From positions 496,001 through 560,000 of the forward strand of contig NZ_WUAG01000002.1 of assembly GCF_009828855.1 (NCBI RefSeq): a stretch of DNA of 64,000 nt, in the 5' to 3' direction. Made by a program: the position numbers and the translations under genes. The notes under the pieces are model-generated. The model was not told where the DNA came from, made no database searches, and saw only the letters and a program-made list of their open reading frames with translations. Shown in pieces: positions 32,174 through 42,545 of the stretch. This DNA is from Psychromonas sp. L1A2. Its GTDB lineage: Bacteria > Pseudomonadota > Gammaproteobacteria > Enterobacterales > Psychromonadaceae. Position 1 is the stretch's first letter, and every line of letters begins with the position of its first letter.

Positions 32174-33916
32174 ATGGCTGGCCGTATTCCTAAAAATTTC
32201 ATTGACGATCTAATCTCACGCACTGATATCGTTGACGTAATTGACAGCCGCCTTAAATTGAAGAAAAAAGGTAAAAGCTACCGTGCGCGCTGTCCTTTCC
32301 ATAATGGTAATAACGATTCAACTTTCTCAGTAAGTCCAGATCAACAGTTTTATCATTGCTTCAATTGCGGTGTAAGCGGTAACGTTTTATCCTTTTTAAT
32401 GGAATATGATGGCATTGAATTTGTTGATGCGGTTGAAGTACTAGCAGAATCATTATCCATTGACATACCTCGAGAAGATTCAGGGCAAGCACAATCAACA
32501 GCCACTTACGTCGACAGAAAAGATCTTTATCAATTAATGGGTGATATCACTCGCTTTTATCAGCAGCAGCTACGCACTCATAGTAATAGTGAAAAAGTAA
32601 TCAGTTATCTAAAAAGTCGAGGCTTATCAGGTCAAACAGCTAAATACTTTCAAATTGGTTACGCCCCTGATGGTTGGGATGAAGTCCGCAAAAAATTTGC
32701 AATAAACAAACAAACTGAACAGCAATTGGTTGATGCTGGTATGCTGATCAGTAAAGATAGCGGCGGTAGCTACGATCGTTTCCGTGACCGCTTAATGTTT
32801 CCAATTCATGACAGGCGTGGTCGAGTGATTGGTTTTGGTGGACGCGTTTTTGATGATACAACGCCAAAATACTTAAACTCACCTGAAACACCTATATTCC
32901 ATAAAGGCAAAGAACTTTATGGTTTATATCAAGTCAAACAATACGAGAAAGATGTTCAACGTATCCTAGTCGTTGAAGGTTATATGGATGTCGTTGCATT
33001 AGGCCAGTTTGATATTAACTACGCCGTTGCTTCTTTAGGCACCGCAACCACACCAGATCATATTCAATTATTATTTAGACAAACCAGTGAAGTTGTTTGC
33101 TGTTTCGATGGTGATAATGCAGGACGAACAGCCGCATGGCGTGCTCTTGAAAATGCCCTGCCCTCTATTCAAGATGGTCGAACATTACGCTTTATGTTCT
33201 TACCAGACGGAGAAGATCCTGATAGTTTAGTTCAAAAAGAAGGCAAAGCATTTTTTGAAAAACTTATCGATCAAGCAATGCCTTTATCTGATTTTTTATA
33301 TCAACATTTATTATCACAAGTTGATATGCGCAGTGCCGATAGTAAATCGAAATTAGCACAACTAGCGATTCCATTATTAACTAAATTGCCTGATTCAGTG
33401 TTCAGACAAATGATGGAAACTCGTTTAATAAGCTTATTAGGCATTGAAAAAGAAGGGTTAAAAAAATTATTACCCGCAGCAAAAACCGTTGAAAAAAAGC
33501 AAGCATCACAAAAAATAACGCCAATGCGTCTAGCAATTTCACTATTACTACAACAACCAAAAATGGCTTATCAACTACCTGAAATACCTGAATTTAAAGA
33601 GATACAAATACCTGGGATAAATCTTTTGAATACACTACTTGAAATGTGTAGAAATGCCCCCCATATAAATACAGGAACGTTAATAGAGCATTGGCGAGGT
33701 TATCCCGAAGAAAAACAATTAATTACCTTAGCAACTTGGGATAATCAAATAAAAGAAGATAAATATGAAGAGTTTTTCTTTGATATATTAGATACTTTTT
33801 TATCAAAATACTTCACCCAACGTATTGAATTTTTGAAACAAAAGTCCAGACAGGGCGAGATTTTAACAAAAGAGGAAAGAGTGCAACTAGCACAACTTTT
33901 CATAGAACAAAAATAA
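32174..33916 (+). CDS. dnaG: DNA primase DnaG
   Basis: Makes RNA primers at the replication fork. 580 aa: zinc domain with C40, H43, C62 and C65 (CPFH, CFNCG; one residue longer between the pairs than in E. coli), RNA-polymerase domain, TOPRIM (VVEGYMDVVAL, FDGDNAGRTAA), and a C-terminal DnaB-binding domain (about 435-580) that is poorly conserved. ATG with AGGA upstream. It lies between yqeY and rpoD in the conserved cluster. Confidence 0.97.
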   Translation: MAGRIPKNFIDDLISRTDIVDVIDSRLKLKKKGKSYRARCPFHNGNNDSTFSVSPDQQFYHCFNCGVSGNVLSFLMEYDGIEFVDAVEVLAESLSIDIPREDSGQAQSTATYVDRKDLYQLMGDITRFYQQQLRTHSNSEKVISYLKSRGLSGQTAKYFQIGYAPDGWDEVRKKFAINKQTEQQLVDAGMLISKDSGGSYDRFRDRLMFPIHDRRGRVIGFGGRVFDDTTPKYLNSPETPIFHKGKELYGLYQVKQYEKDVQRILVVEGYMDVVALGQFDINYAVASLGTATTPDHIQLLFRQTSEVVCCFDGDNAGRTAAWRALENALPSIQDGRTLRFMFLPDGEDPDSLVQKEGKAFFEKLIDQAMPLSDFLYQHLLSQVDMRSADSKSKLAQLAIPLLTKLPDSVFRQMMETRLISLLGIEKEGLKKLLPAAKTVEKKQASQKITPMRLAISLLLQQPKMAYQLPEIPEFKEIQIPGINLLNTLLEMCRNAPHINTGTLIEHWRGYPEEKQLITLATWDNQIKEDKYEEFFFDILDTFLSKYFTQRIEFLKQKSRQGEILTKEERVQLAQLFIEQK

Positions 33917-33927
33917 GATTAATGGGA

Positions 33928-33957
33928 TTAGCATAAAATTCAATTTAAGCGTATACT
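33928..33957 (+). promoter_or_regulatory. Candidate rpoD promoter
   Basis: TTAGCA and TATACT spaced by 18 bp in the 102-bp gap between dnaG and rpoD. An internal rpoD promoter at this place is known in related bacteria; this site is only a sequence match. Confidence 0.4.
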
Positions 33958-34018
33958 CGAGCGCTTATATTTTTTCCCATTTACACCACATTTTACGACT
34001 ACTTTTTGGATGGTACCT

Positions 34019-35863
34019 ATGGCGCAAACACCTCAATCTCTACTGAAAGAATTGATCATTAAAGGTAAAGAGAACGGCTTCTTAACCTTCGCAGAAGTGA
34101 ATGATCACCTTCCGCAAGATATCGTGGATTCAGAGCAAATTGAAGATATCATTCAAATGATCAATGACATGGGTATCCGAGTTGTTGAAACAGCTCCTGA
34201 TGCAGACGATCTTATTTTATCTGGTACAGATAACGACGAACCTGATGAAGATGCAGTAGAAGCCGCAGCACAAGTGCTAGCGACTGTAGAATCTGAAATT
34301 GGTCGTACAACTGACCCAGTACGTATGTACATGCGTGAAATGGGTACAGTAGAACTACTGACACGTGAAGGCGAGATTGTTATCGCTAAACGTATCGAAG
34401 AAGGCATCAAAGAAGTACAAAATTCAGTTTCTGAATACCCAGCAACTATCCGTAACTTATTAGATAACTACGATAGCTACGAAGCTGAAGAAATGAAATT
34501 AACTGATTTAATCAGCGGTTTCATTGATCCAAATGATGATATGACTCAAGCAGTTAGTGCAACTAATATCGGTTCTGAATTATCAGAAAAAGAATTAGAA
34601 GACGACGATGCTGATAAAGAAGATGACGAAGAAGAGGAAGAAGGCCCTAAAGGACCTTGTCCTGAAGAAGCCGCTGAAAAATTTGCTGAGCTACGTCGTT
34701 TAAATAACATTGTTGAAAAATCAATTACTAAAAATGGTCGTAAACATGCAGATACATTAACTGCGATAGCTGACCAAGCTGAATACTTCCAACAATTTAA
34801 ACTTATCCCTAAACAGTTTGACCGTATGGTAAAACTGATACGCGGTAATATGAATGCAGCACGTGTTCAAGAACGTTTAATTCTAAAAATCTGTGTTGAG
34901 CAGTGCAAAATGCCTAAAGCAGATTTTATTAAAATGTTTAAAGGCAACGAAACAAACAGCGCATGGTTAGAAAAACTATTAGCTGGTAACGAAGCTTTCG
35001 TTGTAGGCATTAAAGAGTCTGAAGAAGACTTAGAGCGTTGCATTCGTAAAATGTTAGCAATCGAAGTGGAAAGCACACTCAGTATTACTAACTTAAAAGA
35101 AATATCTCGTGCAATGAGTATTGGTGAAACTAAAGCTCGTCGTGCTAAAAAAGAAATGGTTGAAGCTAACTTACGTCTAGTTATCTCGATTGCTAAAAAA
35201 TATACCAACCGTGGTTTACAGTTCTTAGATTTAATCCAAGAAGGTAATATCGGTCTAATGAAAGCCGTTGATAAATTTGAATACCGTCGTGGTTACAAAT
35301 TCTCAACATATGCTACATGGTGGATCCGTCAAGCAATCACTCGTTCTATCGCTGACCAAGCGCGTACAATCCGTATTCCTGTACACATGATTGAAACGAT
35401 TAATAAACTTAACCGTATCTCTCGTCAAATGTTACAAGAAATGGGTCGTGAGCCACAGCCTGAAGAGTTAGCTGAACGCATGATGATGCCTGAAGATAAA
35501 ATTCGTAAGGTATTAAAAATTGCTAAAGAGCCAATTTCAATGGAAACACCAATTGGTGATGATGAAGATTCTCACTTAGGTGATTTCATTGAAGATACAA
35601 CGATTGCATTACCGGTTGATAGCGCAACAAGCGAAAGCCTAAAAAATGCAACTAATGATGTATTAGAAGGTTTAACTGCTCGTGAAGCGAAAGTACTACG
35701 TATGCGTTTTGGTATCGATATGAATACTGACCACACGTTAGAAGAAGTGGGTAAACAGTTTGATGTAACACGTGAACGTATTCGTCAAATTGAAGCAAAA
35801 GCACTACGTAAACTTCGTCACCCAAGTCGCAGTGAACAACTTCGTAGCTTCTTAGACGAGTAG
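34019..35863 (+). CDS. rpoD: RNA polymerase primary sigma factor RpoD (sigma-70)
   Basis: The vegetative sigma factor. 614 aa from the ATG at 34019, which gives [13 protein letters not shown] as in homologues; the frame opens nine bases earlier. Regions: sigma 1.1 (1-80), region 1.2 ([16 protein letters not shown]), a non-conserved acidic stretch (about 190-210, Asp/Glu-rich), region 2 ([22 protein letters not shown], read as two parts; [17 protein letters not shown]), region 3 and region 4 ([19 protein letters not shown]), ending SFLDE. Followed by a terminator and a tRNA gene. Confidence 0.98.
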   Translation: MAQTPQSLLKELIIKGKENGFLTFAEVNDHLPQDIVDSEQIEDIIQMINDMGIRVVETAPDADDLILSGTDNDEPDEDAVEAAAQVLATVESEIGRTTDPVRMYMREMGTVELLTREGEIVIAKRIEEGIKEVQNSVSEYPATIRNLLDNYDSYEAEEMKLTDLISGFIDPNDDMTQAVSATNIGSELSEKELEDDDADKEDDEEEEEGPKGPCPEEAAEKFAELRRLNNIVEKSITKNGRKHADTLTAIADQAEYFQQFKLIPKQFDRMVKLIRGNMNAARVQERLILKICVEQCKMPKADFIKMFKGNETNSAWLEKLLAGNEAFVVGIKESEEDLERCIRKMLAIEVESTLSITNLKEISRAMSIGETKARRAKKEMVEANLRLVISIAKKYTNRGLQFLDLIQEGNIGLMKAVDKFEYRRGYKFSTYATWWIRQAITRSIADQARTIRIPVHMIETINKLNRISRQMLQEMGREPQPEELAERMMMPEDKIRKVLKIAKEPISMETPIGDDEDSHLGDFIEDTTIALPVDSATSESLKNATNDVLEGLTAREAKVLRMRFGIDMNTDHTLEEVGKQFDVTRERIRQIEAKALRKLRHPSRSEQLRSFLDE

Positions 35864-35899
35864 TTTGACCTACGAATTATAAAAAACCTGATAATCATT

Positions 35900-35927
35900 T
35901 AAAATCCTACTTCGGTAGGATTTTTTA
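35900..35927 (+). terminator. Terminator after rpoD
   Basis: AATCCTAC-TTCG-GTAGGATTTTTT: a stem with a UUCG tetraloop and a T-run. Confidence 0.93.
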
Positions 35928-36042
35928 TACGTATTCATTTATTTAAATAATAATAACGCATAGAGCGCTGATTAAATAAGCAATCAAACTGAATAAACTA
36001 GACAGATAAATAAGTAGCTTATATAATCAGCCCACAAATTAA

Positions 36043-36119
36043 GGCCCTTTAGCTCAGTTGGTTAGAGCATACGACTCATAATCGTCAGGTCCCCCGTTCG
36101 AGTCGGGGAAGGGCCACCA
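36043..36119 (+). tRNA. ileX: tRNA-Ile2, anticodon CAU (lysidine type)
   Basis: 77 nt including an encoded CCA. The acceptor stem GGCCCTT/AAGGGCC, D-arm AGCTCAGTTGGTTAGAGC, anticodon loop CTCATAA and T-arm GTTCGAGTC are complete. CAT at the anticodon would be called Met by simple rules, but the ACGACTCATAATCGT arm, the GGCCC-type acceptor stem and the position just after rpoD match E. coli ileX. C34 would be converted to lysidine by TilS so that it reads AUA. Elongator tRNA-Met is less likely. Confidence 0.88.
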
Positions 36120-36125
36120 TATTTT

Positions 36126-36163
36126 AAAAACCGTAATAGATTAATTTTTATTACGGTTTTTTT
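36126..36163 (+). terminator. Terminator after tRNA-Ile2
   Basis: The stem AAAAACCGTAATA / TATTACGGTTTTTTT ends the tRNA transcript a few bases after CCA. Confidence 0.9.
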
Positions 36164-36477
36164 ATATCTTCAGATTCAGAACTAAGAACGATTTTGGTTT
36201 TCGAATTACAAACAGGCTTTAATTAAAATAAGTTTAATGCTCATTGATTAGTTTTTGCTTACTTAATCGTTAATAAATAAGCAATCGATCAAACACAAAA
36301 CCCCTCTGTATTTAATATCCTCACCTTTAAGTTTTTACTAGCCACCTTAAAAGCTATCTGCATAATTTCTATAATAAATACCTATTAGTAAATAATCGCA
36401 AACAGATAATATTTTAAACGTAAGTATAGCTATAAAAACCTGAGATATAAAACGCGATATAGTTTCAAAACTACTTA

Positions 36478-36498
36478 ACCTCAAAGACTTTGAGGTTG
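36478..36498. promoter_or_regulatory. Perfect dyad upstream of yajR, SoxR/MerR-like
   Basis: AACCTCAAAG-A-CTTTGAGGTT is a perfect 21-base palindrome 88 bp before yajR. Its arms CCTCAA/TTGAGG are the same as those of the SoxR operator, but the middle is one base shorter. A possible promoter (TTGATT at 36497, TAAAAT at 36519) starts at its right edge. An operator role is inferred. The remaining spacer from 36164 has no gene. Confidence 0.5.
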
Positions 36499-36585
36499 AT
36501 TGACAGTGGTTGCGTGATAAAATGCTTTTCCCTCCTGACATAGTTCTATGCCTAGGGTTTCACTACGATAGAGTTAATATATTTT

Positions 36586-37956
36586 ATGAGTGCTACTGGT
36601 TTAAATAGTATTGAAAAAAGAGCGGCATTTTCGCTTGCTGCCGTTTTTGGTCTTCGTATGCTTGGCCTATTTATGATCCTCCCTGTTTTTGCTATTTATG
36701 GAGAGCAATTAGCAGGATATAGCCCAATGTGGATTGGTTTAGCGATTGGTGCTTATGGTTTAACACAAGCCATGCTACAAATTCCGATGGGTATTTTGTC
36801 AGATAAGTACGGTCGTAAACCAATCATTCTAATCGGTTTATTAATCTTCTTGTTAGGGAGTATCGTTGCCGCCATGTCAGACACTATTTATGGTGTTGTA
36901 TTTGGCCGAGCTCTACAAGGTATGGGAGCAATAGCCAGTGCAATATTAGCATTAGCAGCCGATTTGAGCCGTGAAGAGCAGCGTCCTAAAGTAATGGCAA
37001 CCATCGGTATGTTTATTGGTTTATCATTTACCATAGCAATGATCATGGGCCCCATCGTAGCGAAAGCTTTTGGTTTGAGTGGTTTATTTTGGTTTATCGC
37101 TGTACTGACTATTTTAGCGATGCTATTGATTCAATTTATGGTGCCCCACTCTGTTAACAAAGCCCCCCGCGGTGACAGTGTTGCTTTACCTGCGCAACTT
37201 AAAAAGTTAGTTCGTCACCCTCAATTGTCGCGTCTCAATTTTGGTGTATTTACTCTCCATATGGCGATGACAGCCTGCTTTATTACTTTGCCTAAGCAGT
37301 TTGTTGCTAGTGGTTTGATGCTTGAAGATCATTGGCAATTATATTTACCTACGTTAATTGGCTCATTCTTTTTCATGGTGCCATTCATGATCTATGCGAT
37401 CAAAAAGCAGAAAGAGAAACAGATGTTGTCGGCTTCTGTTTTATTGCTGACATTGGCTCTTTTCCTTTTATGGTATTTACCGATGAGCTTTACCAGCTTA
37501 GTGGTATTAGTGATTATGTTCTTCACTGCGTTCAACTATTTAGAAGCGACTATGCCGTCCATACTATCTCGTATTGCACCTGCAGGTGTGAAAGGTAGTG
37601 TTATGGGCATTTACTCTAGTAGTCAGTTTTTAGGTGCGTTTACGGGTGGTGTTTTAGGTGGTCTAATTGCAAGTCGTTTTGGTGAGCAAGCTATCTTTTT
37701 AGTCATGGCTGTTATTAGCGCAATATGGTTATTAGTCACAATGGGTATGAAGCCGCTTAAGAAATCGAAAAACTTTAGCTTTGCCATTAATGTTGAAAAT
37801 GAAAAGCAAGCAGGTGAAGTAGCTGAGCAATTGATTAATATGCCTGGTGTCATTGAAGCAACAATTGTATTCACTGAAGCGATAGCTTATTTAAAAATTG
37901 ATGAGAAAATCGTTAATATTGCTGATATCAAAGCGCTACTTAACCAACCTAAATAA
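36586..37956 (+). CDS. yajR: YajR-type MFS transporter with C-terminal YAM domain
   Basis: Twelve-helix major facilitator protein, probably a proton-driven exporter; its natural substrate is unknown. 456 aa with the loop 2-3 motif GILSDKYGRKP (motif A), LRMLGLFMILPVF in TM1, and a soluble ferredoxin-like C-terminal domain (about 395-456: INVENEKQAGEVAEQL, MPGVIEATIVF) that marks YajR. E. coli YajR has 454 aa and also lies beside cyoE, here in convergent orientation. The ribosome-binding site is weak. Confidence 0.9.
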   Translation: MSATGLNSIEKRAAFSLAAVFGLRMLGLFMILPVFAIYGEQLAGYSPMWIGLAIGAYGLTQAMLQIPMGILSDKYGRKPIILIGLLIFLLGSIVAAMSDTIYGVVFGRALQGMGAIASAILALAADLSREEQRPKVMATIGMFIGLSFTIAMIMGPIVAKAFGLSGLFWFIAVLTILAMLLIQFMVPHSVNKAPRGDSVALPAQLKKLVRHPQLSRLNFGVFTLHMAMTACFITLPKQFVASGLMLEDHWQLYLPTLIGSFFFMVPFMIYAIKKQKEKQMLSASVLLLTLALFLLWYLPMSFTSLVVLVIMFFTAFNYLEATMPSILSRIAPAGVKGSVMGIYSSSQFLGAFTGGVLGGLIASRFGEQAIFLVMAVISAIWLLVTMGMKPLKKSKNFSFAINVENEKQAGEVAEQLINMPGVIEATIVFTEAIAYLKIDEKIVNIADIKALLNQPK

Positions 37957-37960
37957 TCAA

Positions 37961-37998
37961 GTTAATAGGCTGTTAACGACTAATAACAGCCTATTAAC
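37961..37998. terminator. Long hairpin after yajR
   Basis: GTTAATAGGCTGTTA and its exact complement form a 15-bp stem five bases after the yajR stop. No T-run follows, so it may protect the mRNA end rather than terminate alone. Confidence 0.5.
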
Positions 37999-38247
37999 GC
38001 CATCGATTCGACCTCGTTTTTACTTCTTTATATAAATACTATTCCACGGTAGTAAATAACAAGCTAACCTTAAGCGAAAACTAGCTCTGTGTAATAAACG
38101 CCTTCTGAGTAATAAACGAATTTAATTCTGAAGTATTTCGAATCTTAAGCATTAATCCAAATTAGTTTAGAGCACTTAAGAGATAGTAACTAGAATGTTC
38201 CTGTCTATTATTAACTCATTTTATATCGTCATCAGTTTGCTTTTATA

Positions 38248-38470
38248 ATACCGATTACATTAAATAAGTGTTCTAAATTTTGCGCAGGAAAAATGACTTA
38301 GTTTAAGGCGTAAATTGAGGCCTTTCGAAGATTAGCTTCGTTAATCGTCTATCGATGAATTAACTAAAACATGTTAACTCATTAATGGCTGTTTCCTTTA
38401 CGAAATTTACAACGAATAAATAAGTTATTTTAACAAGTAAAATAGATCAGTTAATTAGTGTGATTGGTAT
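38248..38470 (+). repeat. MITE-like repeat, copy D (full length)
   Basis: 223 bp between the convergent genes yajR and cyoE, with ends ATACCGATTACATTAAATAA and TTAATTAGTGTGATTGGTAT. The ends are imperfect inverted repeats of each other over about 20 bp. This is a good reference copy: it contains every internal block seen in C and E. Confidence 0.92.
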
Positions 38471-38563
38471 AACTTTACCTTTATAACTTTAAACCCTTAT
38501 CTGTTGTGCTAATTGCTCACTATTTTGATTCAGGTAATGAATAAGCGGCGAGTCATTAAGAAA

Positions 38564-38597
38564 GAAAAAAGGCCTAGAGTGTTAACCCTAGGCCTTT
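38564..38597 (-). terminator. Terminator of the cyo operon
   Basis: On the minus strand AAAGGCCTAGGG-TTAACA-CTCTAGGCC is followed by TTTTTTCTTT, 55 bp after the cyoE stop. Confidence 0.9.
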
Positions 38598-38651
38598 CTA
38601 TTCATACTATTGTCGTATTGCTCTTCGTAATAAAAAGAGCCTAAAATTGGT

Positions 38652-39536
38652 TTAGTTAAACCCAATCATATGCGGCGCTATACTCTGATAATCAACTGCC
38701 ATGGCAATACTCAAGGCGGTAATATTAATAATAGAGAAAGCAAACACTTGGCGAGCCCAACCACTAACATCAATATTACGACGATAACCTCTCAATGCCA
38801 TTAACAACCACCAAAAACTAGTGGTACAAGCAACGGCCATAAAAGCAGCTCCCGTATAACCATTGATCGGTAACAACATCACTACTAACGTATATATCGC
38901 GATATATAACACGATATGACGCTTAGCTTTGTCAATTCCTTGCGCTACTGGTAGCACAGGGATATTTGCCGCTTGGTAATCTTTAAAACGGAAAATAGCA
39001 ATCGCGTATGAATGCGGCATTTGCCATAAACTAAACATAACTAATAGTATCAATGCGCCCATATCAAACTGACCGGTAACAGCACAGTAACCAACGACTG
39101 GCGGTACTGCACCAGATAAGCTGCCGATAAACGTGCCATAAACCGAATTACGTTTCATATAAAGGCTATACACACCAACATAAATAAAGTAACCAAAAGC
39201 AGCAAAAAGTACGGCAACTTGTGTGGTGTAGGCAATTAATAAGCCAAAGCCCATTATCCCTAAAACAATACCGTGACATAAAGCGGCCATTCCAGACATC
39301 TCGCCAGTCACAGTGACTCGCGTACGAGTTCGTGCCATCTTGATATCGATATCTCTATCAATCACATTATTAATAGCACAACCCGAAGCAATAACGAGCG
39401 ATAAGCCAATTAACGTAGCCGTCATTAACCACAGGTCTATATCACCTTTTGACGCGAGTAAAAAACCACCCGCCACACTGATAAAGTTCCCCATGATAAT
39501 GCCAGGTTTAGTCACACTCCAATAACGACGAAACAT
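38652..39536 (-). CDS. cyoE: Protoheme IX farnesyltransferase (heme O synthase)
   Basis: Inner-membrane UbiA-family prenyltransferase that adds farnesyl to heme B, giving heme O for cytochrome bo3. 294 aa with about nine TM helices, the Asp-rich [18 protein letters not shown] and a second conserved Asp region near [15 protein letters not shown]-like [18 protein letters not shown] lies before the ATG. Last gene of cyoABCDE, 42 bp after cyoD. Confidence 0.96.
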   Translation of the reverse strand: MFRRYWSVTKPGIIMGNFISVAGGFLLASKGDIDLWLMTATLIGLSLVIASGCAINNVIDRDIDIKMARTRTRVTVTGEMSGMAALCHGIVLGIMGFGLLIAYTTQVAVLFAAFGYFIYVGVYSLYMKRNSVYGTFIGSLSGAVPPVVGYCAVTGQFDMGALILLVMFSLWQMPHSYAIAIFRFKDYQAANIPVLPVAQGIDKAKRHIVLYIAIYTLVVMLLPINGYTGAAFMAVACTTSFWWLLMALRGYRRNIDVSGWARQVFAFSIINITALSIAMAVDYQSIAPHMIGFN

Positions 39537-39578
39537 CTTTAACCTCTTTTTTCTAAACTATCAGTTACTTTAAATAAA

Positions 39579-39908
39579 TTAGTACATCATCATTGCGTTA
39601 GATTCGTAAATAATCCAAACAGATAATCCCACTACCATGACGATAATCAAGGCACTGAATAAGAAAGAGAATGTACTCGCTCTACCATCTTCAGTGATGA
39701 AATTAAGGTGTAAGAAGTACTTTAAATGCACCCAAATTTGCACAATAGCTAACGTAATAATGGTCCATAACGTGGTTACTTTTGAAAAGTCACCTGTCAT
39801 TACCATATAAAACGGGATGACCGTCAAAATAACCGCTAACACAAAACCAATTAGGTACGTTTTTACACTACCGTGCGATAAGTCATCATGTGATTCATTA
39901 TGAGTCAT
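39579..39908 (-). CDS. cyoD: Cytochrome bo3 ubiquinol oxidase subunit IV
   Basis: Small subunit with three TM helices that aids assembly of the CuB centre. A longer frame starts inside cyoC, but the ATG at 39908, overlapping the cyoC stop by one base (TAATG), gives the family-like N-terminus [18 protein letters not shown] and 109 aa, the usual length. Hydrophobic segments near 20-42, 47-67 and 82-104. Confidence 0.94.
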   Translation of the reverse strand: MTHNESHDDLSHGSVKTYLIGFVLAVILTVIPFYMVMTGDFSKVTTLWTIITLAIVQIWVHLKYFLHLNFITEDGRASTFSFLFSALIIVMVVGLSVWIIYESNAMMMY

Positions 39909-40543
39909 TACATTGCTCCCATTAAATAAACAACGGTAAATACACAAATCCAAACGATATCTAAGAAGTGCCAAAATAGGCTTAAGCACGTTAAACGCGT
40001 TACCGTTGGTTTACCTAAACCACGGCGTGCAACTTCGATCATCATTATCGCCATCCAAATTAAACCAGCAGTTACATGCAATCCATGTAAACCAACTAAA
40101 GCAAAAAATGAGCTTAAAAAAGCACTTCCTTGCGGGCCATTACCATGTTCAATAAGGTGAGTGAATTCATAGATTTCCATACCGATAAAGGTAGCACCTA
40201 GACAAAAAGTGATTGCTAACCACATTAAAGTGAGTGCTTTCTTTTGTCCTTGTGCACAAATCATCGCAAAACCAAAAGTAATACTACTGATCAATAACGC
40301 AGCAGTTTCAACGGCAACAAAATCAAGTTCAAAAATATCTTTACCTGATACTCCGCCAACTGTATTCATAAATAACACAGCATAAGTAGCAAAGAACGAA
40401 GCAAATAAAAGACAATCGGTCATTAAATATAACCAAAAACCAAATACAGTATCGCCAGAAGTATCATGATGCTCATGTGCATGATCATCATGTGAGGCTA
40501 GTGCTGTATTTTCAGCCTCTACGTTGATAGATAACGTACTCAT
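39908..40543 (-). CDS. cyoC: Cytochrome bo3 ubiquinol oxidase subunit III
   Basis: Five-helix subunit III of the heme-copper oxidase, 211 aa. His-rich N-terminus ([10 protein letters not shown]), then [20 protein letters not shown] and [12 protein letters not shown] typical of CyoC. It overlaps cyoB by four bases (ATGA) and cyoD by one, indicating tight translational coupling. Confidence 0.96.
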   Translation of the reverse strand: MSTLSINVEAENTALASHDDHAHEHHDTSGDTVFGFWLYLMTDCLLFASFFATYAVLFMNTVGGVSGKDIFELDFVAVETAALLISSITFGFAMICAQGQKKALTLMWLAITFCLGATFIGMEIYEFTHLIEHGNGPQGSAFLSSFFALVGLHGLHVTAGLIWMAIMMIEVARRGLGKPTVTRLTCLSLFWHFLDIVWICVFTVVYLMGAM

Positions 40544-42543
40544 GCTTTTATCCCCTTACTGTTATTTTTAGCCGAACCGCTTAAGTTGAAGGCATTCTCT
40601 GTTGCTAACACTTCTTCTGGTTGCACGTAATAATCAACATCATTGCTGTAACAACGTTTAATAAATACTGCAATAGCACCGACTAAACCAACAATAGCTA
40701 ACCACCAAACATGCCAAATCATAGCAAAACAGAAGATAGTTAATGTTAGGCCCATCAAGACACCAGCAGCCGTATTTTTAGGCATATGAATAGCTTCATA
40801 GCTTGCTTTAGTCTGGTAAACTTGTCCCTTTTCTTTCATATCTGTCCACGCATCAATGTCATGTACTTCAGGGATCACTGCAAAGTTATAAGCTTGTGGA
40901 GGTGACGATGTCGCCCACTCAAGTGTATGGCCATTCCATGGGTCGCCCGTTTCATCATCAAGCGCTTCACGATCTCTAAAGCTCACATATAATTGAACAA
41001 CTTGACAAATAATACCGAACATAATGAGCACTGCACCGCCAGCAGCGATATATAACCAGATATTCCAATCAGGGTTATTAGTGTGGTTTAAACGACGCGT
41101 CATACCTAGGAAACCCAGTACGTAAAGCGGCATAAATGCAACAAAGAACCCAACAATCCAGAACCAGAAAGCTGCTTTCCCCCAACGTACGTTGAGTTTA
41201 AAGCCCATTGCTTTAGGGAACCAAAATGCAAAGCCAGCAAGGTAACCAAAGACTGCACCACCAATGATCGTATTATGGAAATGTGCAATTAAGAATAGGC
41301 TGTTATGTAATACATAATCGGCACCTGGAATCGCTAATAACACACCTGTCATACCGCCGACCGTAAAAGTAACCATAAACCCAAGTGTCCACATTACTGG
41401 AACAGTCATTTGTAAACGACCACGGTAAATAGTAAATAGCCAGTTGAAAAGCTTCACTCCTGTTGGTACCGCGATAATCATGGTCATCACACCAAAGAAG
41501 GCATTAACGTTAGCGCTAGACCCCATCGTAAAGAAGTGATGTAACCAAACAATAAAGCCTAAAATAGAGATCGCGCCACTTGCGTATATCATCGATGTAT
41601 AGCCGAATAAACGCTTAGAAGTGAACGTAGAAATAATTTCAGAGAAAATACCAAAAGCAGGTAATACTAAAATATATACCTCAGGATGACCCCAAGCCCA
41701 GAACAGGTTGATGTACATCATGGCATTACCGCCACCATCATTGGTAAAGAAGTGAAACCCTAAATAACGGTCAAGCGTTAACATTGTTAACACGGCAGTT
41801 AATATTGGGAATGATGCTGCAATTAAGATATTAGCCCATGTACAAGTCCAAGTGAAAATTGGCATTTTCATCAAAGTCATACCTGGCGCACGCATTTTAA
41901 ATACAGTCACTAAAAAGTTAACCGCAGTTAATAACGTACCAAGCCCAGATATCTGTAAAGCCCAAATATAATAATCAACTCCGACTCCAGGGCTAAACGT
42001 CAGCTCCGATAGTGGCGGATAAGCTACCCAACCTGTTTTAGCAAACTCACCAAAAACAAGTGAAATATTAATTAAAATCGCACCGCTGGCTGTTAACCAA
42101 AAACTTAAGTTATTTAAGAAGGGGAAAGCAACATCACGTGCACCAATTTGCAGCGGCAAGATGATGTTCATTAAACCAATCATAAATGGCATAGCCATAA
42201 AGATGATCATAATAACACCATGCGCTGTAAATATTTGGTCGTAATGCTCTGGAGGTAAAATCCCTGGGGCACCACTTGTTGCAAGCGCAAGTTGAGTTCG
42301 CATCATGATGGCATCACTGAAACCACGGAACAGCATGACTAAAGCAACGAAGATGTACATGATACCTAAACGTTTATGATCCACCGAAGTGATCCAATCA
42401 CGCCAAAGTACGCCCCATTTTTTATATTTTGTAATAAGAGTAAAAAGAACGATTCCGCCAATAGCAATGGCAGCCATTGTGAACACGAGAATCGGTTCAT
42501 GGTACGGAATTGCATCTAAAGATAATTTACCTAAAAACGACAT
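40540..42543 (-). CDS. cyoB: Cytochrome bo3 ubiquinol oxidase subunit I
   Basis: Catalytic subunit holding low-spin heme b, the heme o3-CuB centre and the proton channels; it reduces oxygen to water while pumping protons. 667 aa with about 15 TM helices. CuB ligands are in [15 protein letters not shown] and WLHHFFTMG, and the heme ligands in [13 protein letters not shown]; the first heme histidine is in [12 protein letters not shown]. Directly follows cyoA (2 bp). Confidence 0.97.
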   Translation of the reverse strand: MSFLGKLSLDAIPYHEPILVFTMAAIAIGGIVLFTLITKYKKWGVLWRDWITSVDHKRLGIMYIFVALVMLFRGFSDAIMMRTQLALATSGAPGILPPEHYDQIFTAHGVIMIIFMAMPFMIGLMNIILPLQIGARDVAFPFLNNLSFWLTASGAILINISLVFGEFAKTGWVAYPPLSELTFSPGVGVDYYIWALQISGLGTLLTAVNFLVTVFKMRAPGMTLMKMPIFTWTCTWANILIAASFPILTAVLTMLTLDRYLGFHFFTNDGGGNAMMYINLFWAWGHPEVYILVLPAFGIFSEIISTFTSKRLFGYTSMIYASGAISILGFIVWLHHFFTMGSSANVNAFFGVMTMIIAVPTGVKLFNWLFTIYRGRLQMTVPVMWTLGFMVTFTVGGMTGVLLAIPGADYVLHNSLFLIAHFHNTIIGGAVFGYLAGFAFWFPKAMGFKLNVRWGKAAFWFWIVGFFVAFMPLYVLGFLGMTRRLNHTNNPDWNIWLYIAAGGAVLIMFGIICQVVQLYVSFRDREALDDETGDPWNGHTLEWATSSPPQAYNFAVIPEVHDIDAWTDMKEKGQVYQTKASYEAIHMPKNTAAGVLMGLTLTIFCFAMIWHVWWLAIVGLVGAIAVFIKRCYSNDVDYYVQPEEVLATENAFNLSGSAKNNSKGIKA

Positions 42544-42545
42544 AC

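Noticed and set aside
36347-36541. 64-aa minus-strand frame upstream of yajR
   Set aside because: It spans the palindrome and candidate promoter of yajR and has no coding character.
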